Shown: positions 56,329 to 64,000 of the stretch, one piece after another | How positions within the stretch are numbered: position 1 is the stretch's first letter | Layout of the letters: every line of letters starts with the position of its first letter | Program-made: the position numbers and the translations under genes | Notes under the pieces: model-generated | Seen by the model: only the letters and a program-made list of their open reading frames with translations | What the model was told of the DNA's origin: nothing | Databases searched by the model: none | NCBI RefSeq assembly: GCF_003086295.3 | Contig: NC_092050.1 | Span: 145,607,699 to 145,671,698, forward strand | Length of the DNA: 64,000 bases | Source of the DNA: Arachis hypogaea | Taxonomy: Eukaryota; Streptophyta; Magnoliopsida; Fabales; Fabaceae | Reading direction: 5' to 3'

Positions 56329-59300
56329 TTAGCTGTAGTACCTTTTCATATTACAAGCATGCCATGATCTTGGTAACTCGTTGCCGTCGAAGTCGGTTAC
56401 CCTATAATAGCCCTTTCCTAAGACCTCGTTGATCTTGTATGGTCCTTTCCAATTAGCAGCGAGCTTTCTTTCCCCTGATTTGTTGACTCCAATATCGTTT
56501 CTGATTAGGACCAAGTCATCTGGGGTGAAACTCCTTCGAATGACTTTTTTGTTGTATCTCGCGGTCATCCTTTGCTTCAATGCTGCTTCTCTTATCTGGG
56601 CTTCTTCTCGGATTTCGGGGAGCAAGTCGAGCTCCTCTTTGTGCCCCTGTATATTCCCGATCTCGTTGTGGAAAATCACTCTTGGGCTTTGCTCATTGAC
56701 CTCTATTGGGATCATGGCTTCTACGCCATAAACTAGTCGGAAGGGTGTTTCTCTAGTGACGGATTGGGGGGTTGTTCTATAAGCCCATAGTACTTGTTGG
56801 AGCTCTTCAGCCCAAGCTCCTTTCGCATCTTGTAATCTTTTCTTCAGCCCTACCAGTATGACTTTGTTGGCTGCTTCGGCTTGCCCATTGGCTTGTGGGT
56901 GTTCCACTGAGGTGAACTGGTGTTTGATGTTCATACTGGCTACTAGGCTTCTAAAGGTGGAGTCGGTGAACTGGGTTCCGTTATCTGTGGTAATGGAATA
57001 AGGTATCCCATACCTTGTGATTATATTTTTGTAGAGGAACTTCCGACTTCTTTGTGCAGTGATGGTGGCCAGTGGTTCTGCTTCTATCCACTTTGTGAAA
57101 TAATCTATTCCCACTATTAGGTATTTGACTTGTCCTGGTGCCTGGGGAAAAGGTCCTAACAAATCCATTCCCCATTTTGCAAAGGGCCATGGGGAGGTGA
57201 TACTGATGAGCTCCTCTGGGGGGGCCACGTGGAAATTTGCATGCATTTGACACGGTTGGCATTTTTTCACAAAGTCTGTGGCATCTTTCTGCAAGGTTGG
57301 ACAGTAGAATCCAGCTCGGATCACCTTTCTGGCTAATGACCTTGCTCCGAGATGGTTCCCGCAGATTCCACTATGTACCTCCTCTAATACCTCGGTGGCT
57401 CTTGAGATCGGTACACACTTTAACAATGGTGTTGATATCCCCCTTCTATAGAGAATATTTTTCACCAAGGTATAGTGTTGTGCTTCCCTTCGGATTTTCT
57501 TGGCCTCCTTTTCCTCCTTGGGGAGGATGTCGAATTTCAGGTATTCGACCAAGGGGTTCATCCATCCGAGGTTTAATCCGACCACTTCAAAGACTTCTTG
57601 TTTGTCTTCCATTTTTACCACTGAAGGTTCCTGGAGAGTTTCTTGGATCAGGCTTCTGTTATTTCCTCCTGGCTTGGCACTTGCTAACTTGGATAGGGCG
57701 TCTGCTCTGCTATTTAGGTCCCGAGTTATGTGCGTGACCTCGGTTCCTGCAAAACGCCCAAGGTGCTCCAGAGTTTTTTCCAAGTATCTCTTCATATTTG
57801 GGTCTTTTGCCTGATATTCTCCACTTATTTGGGAGGTCACCACTTGAGAGTCACTGTATACCATTACCTTCGTAGCACCGACTTCTTCTGCCAGCTTCAA
57901 TCCTGCAATCAAGGCTTCATATTCTGCCTGATTATTTGAAGCTGGGAATTCAAACTTGAGGGAGACCTCTATCTGGGTTCCCCTTTCATCTACCAATATT
58001 ATGCCTGCGCCGCTTCCTGTTTTATTGGAGGATCAATCTACATAGAGTTCCCATGTAGTTGGTTTATCCTCTTGATCCCCTGCATATTCTGCAATGAAGT
58101 CGGCGAGGCACTGGGCTTTAATCGCCGTCCAAGTTTCGTACTTCAAGTCGAACTCGGAGAGCTCTATTGCCCATTGAACCATTCTTCCTGCAACATCCGT
58201 CTTTTGGAGGATTTGCTTCATGGGTTGGTTCGTGCGGACTCTTATTGTGTGAGCTTGAAAGTAAGGCCGTAGCCTTCGAGAGGCTATCACTAAGGAGTAG
58301 GCAAACTTCTATAATTTGTGATACCTTAGCTCAGGGCCCTGTAGAACTTTACTGATGAAATAGATTGGGTGTTGACCGTCCTCGTCTTCTCTTATCAAGG
58401 CTGCTGAGACAGCCTTGTCTGCCACGGATAGGTATAGGACGAGGTCTTTTCCGGCTACAGGTCGGGTCAAAATAGGAGGTTGGCTCAAAAACTTTTTGAA
58501 CTCCTGGAATGCCTCCTCGCATTCGGGAGTCCATTCAAATTGGTGTCCCTTTCTCAATAGGGAGAACAGTGGAAGGGATCTTAGTGCTGATCCTGCCAAA
58601 AATCTGGAGAGAGCTGCTAGTCGGCCATTCAGCTGTTGGACCTCTCTCAAACAAGTCGGGCTTTTCATTTCTAGGATAGCTCTACACTTGTCGGGATTGG
58701 CTTCGATCCCTCTTTGTGTTAGCATGAATCCTAGAAATTTTCCTGCCTCCACCGCGAAGGCGCACTTTGCAGGATTTAGTCTCATCCCGTGCAACCTTAT
58801 GGTGTCAAAGACTTGTGAAAGGTCAGACAAGAGGTCGACTTCTTTCTTGGTCTTTACCAGCATATCGTCGACGTACACTTCCATTAAGCTCCCTAAGTAA
58901 GGGGCAAACACCTTATTCATCAGCCTCTCATATGTGGCCCCTGCATTTTTCAATCCAAATGGCATGACCACGTAGCAAAAGTTAGCTCTGGGCGTGATGA
59001 ATGATGTTTTTTCCTGGTCTGGTTCATACATCGGGATTTGGTTATACCCTGAGTAGGCGTCCATGAACGACAAGTATTGATACCCCGAGCTAGAGTCTAC
59101 TAGGGTGTCAATGCTTGGTAGTGGATAAGGGTCCTTGGGACATGCCTTATTTAAGTCGGTATAGTTGACGCACATTCTCCATTTACCATTTTGTTTTTTG
59201 ACTAGCACCACATTGGCTAGCCATGTCGGATATTCGACTTCTCTGATGAAACCGGCTTCTAGGAGCGCTTGTACTTGCTCCTCTACTATTAGAGCTCGCT

Positions 59301-61548
59301 CTGGGCCGAGCTTGCGTCTTCGTTGTTGTACAGGTCGAGATCCCGAGTAGACCGAGAGCTTGTGGGACATGAGTTCTGGATCTATCCCAGGCATGTCGGA
59401 GGCCTTCCAGGCGAAGAGATCAGAATTATCTCTTAGGAGTTTAATCAATTCTTGTCTTAGGGTTTCCCCCAGGTTGGTTCCTATGTGAGTGTTTTTTCCT
59501 TCCTCTTCTCCGACCTGAATCTCCTCGGTTTTTCCTCCGGGTCGTGGTCGCAGCTCTTCTTTGATCCTTGCTCCACCGAGCTCTATTGTGTGAACTTCTT
59601 TGCCTTTTCCCCTCAGGTTTAGGCTTTCATTGTAGCATTTCCTTGCTAGCTTCTGATCTCCCCTCATCGTTGCTATCCCCGCTGAGGTCGGGAATTTCAT
59701 GCAGAGGTGGGGTGTCGATACCACCGCTCCGAGTCGATTAAGGGTAGCTCTGCCGATTAAAGCATTATAGGCCGACCCCACGTTGATGACTATGAAGTCT
59801 ATACTCAGAGTCTTTGATTTCTCCCCCTTTCCAAAGGTGGTGTGGAGGGGCAAAAATCCTAGTGGCTTTATTGGCGTGTCGCCTAATCCATACAAGGTGT
59901 CGGGGTAGGCTCTTAACTCTTTCTCATCTAAACCTAGTTTGTCGAAAGCGGGCTTAAAGAGGATGTCCGCTGAGCTTCCTTGGTCTACTAGTGTTCTGTG
60001 TAGATGGGCATTTGCCAGGATCATGGTAATTACCACTGGGTCGTCGTGCCCAGGGATTATTCCTCGCCCATCTTCCTTTGTGAATGAAATGGTTGGAAGG
60101 TCGGAGGACCCCTCTCCGACCTGGTAAACTCTCTTGAGATGTCTTTTACGAGAAGATTTTGTGAGTCCCCCTCCCGCAAACCCTCCTGAGATCATATGGA
60201 TATGTCTCTCCGGAGTTTGTGGTGGTGGGTCTCTTCTATCCATATCATCTCGCTTTCTTTTTCCATGACTGTCCGACCTTTCTATGAGATATCTGTCAAG
60301 CCGACCTTCTCTGGCCAGTTTTTCTATCACATTTTTAAGGTCGTAACAGTCGTTTGTGGAGTGCCCATATATCTTATGGTACTCACAGTAATCACCGCGG
60401 CTCCCCCCTCTTTTATTTTTAATGGGCCTGGGAGGAGGCAGCCTTTCGGTATTGCAAATTTCTCTGTATACATCCACTACAGGAACTTTCAGCGGAGTAT
60501 AAGAGTGATATTTTCTTGGCCTATCGAGGCCGAGTTCTTCCTTCTTCTTAGCTTCCCTCTCCCTCTCTTTCGTTGAGGGAGGGTGACCGGGTCGCAAACT
60601 CGGGTCTCTTAGCCTAGCATTTTCTTCCATATTGATGTACTTTTCAGCTCTTTCCTGTACATCACTTAAAGAGGCGGGGTGTCTTTTTGATATGGACTGT
60701 GAGAAGGGACCTTCTCTAAGACCATTGACTAGCCCCATGATGACTGCTTCGGTGGGCAGGTCTTGAATCTCCAAACATGCTTTGTTGAACCTTTCCATAT
60801 AGGCCCGTAAGGACTCCCCGACCTCCTGTTTTATTCCCAGGAGACTTGGTGCATGTTTTACTTTGTCTTTCTGGATGGAGAACCTCATCAAGAACTTTCT
60901 TGAGAGGTCTTAAAAACTGGTAATTGACCTCGGAGGGAGGCTGTCGAACCACTTCATCGCCGCTTTTGACAAGGTTGTCGGAAAAGCTTTGCATCGCGTA
61001 GCGTCAGAGGCGTCAACCAGATACATCCGACTTTTAAAGTTGCTCAGATGATGCTTTGGATCAGTGGTTCCGTCATAGAGGTCCATATCGGGGCTTCTAA
61101 AGTTTCTCGGAACTTTTGCCCTCATTATGTCCTCGCTAAAAGGATCGTTCTCCCCTAAGGGCGAATCTTCTCTACCGTCGTGGGAGTTCTGACCTTTGAG
61201 GGAGGATTCTAACTTTAAGAGTTTTCTTTCTAACTCTTTTCGTCGCTCCATCTCCTCTTTTAGGTTCTTTTCGGTTTCCTTTTGTCGTTCCCGTTCCTGT
61301 TCTAGCTGCTCGAGGCGACTGTGGACTAATCCCATGAGCTCAATTGCGTGGGATGGTCCTTCTTTTTCTAATTCGCGCCCCTCCGAGGAATTTACCTTCG
61401 GGTTTTTGATTCCGGAGGTGCCTTCCCTGTGTTGATCATTGGCTTCCTGGTGAAGGGTCTGGTCTGCCTCATTGTTTCCAGTGTTCAGATTCTCTTGTTC
61501 AGAATCTGTCTCCACATGACCCTCTTCAGGGGATCTATCCGCCATCAC
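56329..61548 (-). pseudogene. Gag-pol of the Tat element, three in-frame stops
   Basis: One frame of 1,740 codons from ATG 61548 to 56329 is cut by TAA (60912-60910), TAG (58311-58309) and TGA (58035-58033), with no frameshift. Residues 1-212 are gag with a coiled coil. A CX2HX4HX4C-type knuckle lies at 388-401 and the protease site (LVDQGSSADI) near 520-530. RT has YVDD at 892-895. Then come a gypsy RNase H, an archaeal-type RNase H starting at YVD just before the TGA, and integrase with an HHCC finger (H-X-H...CQPC) and DDE residues (GMDLLGPF, TTDNGTQF, ANGQAEAANK). The stops separate gag, RT and the second RNase H/integrase, so the copy is non-autonomous. Confidence 0.93.
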
Positions 61549-61564
61549 TGGTTGATCTCTCGGG

Positions 61565-61582
61565 TCCCCAGCAACGACGCCA
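61565..61582 (-). promoter_or_regulatory. Primer-binding site of the Tat element (tRNA-Asp-like)
   Basis: The minus strand reads TGGCGTCGTTGCTGGGGA one base inside the 5' LTR. It matches the complement of the tRNA-Asp 3' end with about two mismatches, as in many Tat/Athila elements. Confidence 0.75.
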
Positions 61583-61583
61583 A

Positions 61584-62116
61584 TGTTACGGTGGGTAACC
61601 GGAGATTAATGGGCTGGATGGCGTTGGTTGGCCCAAACGTATGAAGGAGGTGGCTTTCGAGTGGATCTGTTACTCGGTGTTCCTCCGTCCGACTTGTACG
61701 TGTGAAAGAATGGGGGGTGGTACCTGCAAAGACACTCCGATGCCTAAGTTAGCAAGAGTGTGAGCAAGTTAGAGAGTATTGGAACTTAGTGATACCTGAA
61801 TGGTGTCAGTGTATTTATAGTGGTGAACCAATAACCACCGCTGAAGTAGTGCCACCTTTTTAGGTGGATAACCGTTCCCATATCTTAGGGAGGTTAAGAT
61901 ATGGCTCTATGAAGTGGTTAGAGAGTTTCTAGGGGCAGTTACTCATTCGAATGAGTGTTATCTGCCAGCTAACCCTCGTATCCGACTTCTTTGGAGCAGG
62001 TCGTGTTCAGTACCGACTTCTGGGAATGAAGGCTGGTACTGGGTGAGGGCCAACCCTTTGGGTTGGGCCTTTTTGCTTGGATCCTGGACCTTTATTATTG
62101 GGCCAGGGTATGAACA
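61584..62116 (-). repeat. 5' LTR of the Tat element (right in window)
   Basis: 533 bp. Differs from the other LTR at two adjacent-region sites near 61764-61766 and at sites near 61982 and 62025. Confidence 0.95.
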
Positions 62117-62121
62117 AGTAG

Positions 62122-64000
<1,879 letters not shown>

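Larger units (their letters stand above)
52611..62116 (-). mobile_element. Tat-lineage Ty3/gypsy LTR retrotransposon (9.5 kb)
   Basis: Identical-length 533-bp LTRs (52611-53143 and 61584-62116) differ at four bases and are bounded by AGTAG duplications (52606-52610 and 62117-62121). Gag-pol runs on the minus strand with domain order gag, protease, RT, RNase H, second (archaeal-type) RNase H, integrase. The primer site fits tRNA-Asp. A long region between pol and the 3' LTR carries an antisense gene. The dual RNase H, the CX2H-type knuckle and the extra ORF are Tat-lineage features. With a commonly used plant rate of about 1.3e-8 per site per year the LTR divergence (0.75%) suggests roughly 0.3 My. 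Confidence 0.95.

Noticed and set aside
57237..60576. Plus-strand frames opposite gag-pol (for example 57237-57737, 60196-60576)
   Set aside because: Shadow frames of the conserved pol coding strand; unlike the 53691-55522 unit they lack promoter, splice signals or protein character.

Overview
The window is AT-rich plant nuclear DNA, almost certainly a eudicot. Legume-type repeats and a soymovirus-like viral insertion point to a peanut relative (Arachis), but that genus is an inference from recalled repeat families. I find no convincing intact host gene. The sequence is an intergenic archive of nested mobile elements, one endogenous pararetrovirus, a few captured or broken gene pieces, and AT-rich filler.

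Layout. 1-13 kb: microsatellites, a broken MYB/SANT-like ORF of PIF/Harbinger origin (2.43-3.03 kb), two Mutator-like non-autonomous elements of one family with 9-bp target duplications (3.83-4.81 and 11.73-12.64 kb), a 1.5-kb dispersed repeat (5.27-6.83 kb; second copy 29.18-30.69 kb), and a fold-back element with about 320-bp arms (6.83-8.04 kb). 13-22 kb: a decayed PIF/Harbinger transposon whose transposase gene is split by a 3.37-kb insertion, then an LTR-like repeat, a fragment of a ureide-pathway gene (TTL/OHCU decarboxylase) that still has its intron, and a CACTA end. 23-36 kb: hAT non-autonomous elements with clean 8-bp target duplications (23.91, 33.13 kb), an array of the near-palindrome TCGGACCGTCCGA (27.77-28.10 kb) and several hairpin MITEs.

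38.16-45.29 kb: an endogenous caulimovirid on the minus strand. Its order is small ORF, coat protein, polymerase, transactivator, intergenic promoter, movement protein, small ORFs, tRNA-Met primer site. The gene order and primer-site position resemble Soymovirus. Each large ORF carries only one or two breaks, and the promoter region keeps an as-1-like element, a TATA box and a poly(A) signal.

47.6-50 kb: plastid-derived pieces (an rpl20 fragment) and a 1.5-kb TRIM-type LTR element with internal 79-bp tandem repeats. 50.8-51.7 kb: a 5'-truncated RTE-type LINE. 51.88-62.12 kb: a hAT-type element abutted by a young 9.5-kb Tat-lineage Ty3/gypsy retrotransposon. Its two 533-bp LTRs differ at only four sites, gag-pol is on the minus strand with three in-frame stops, and a separate antisense gene unit (TATA, two putative introns, coiled-coil protein) lies between pol and the distal LTR. 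The window ends with a (TC)94 microsatellite and AT-rich DNA.
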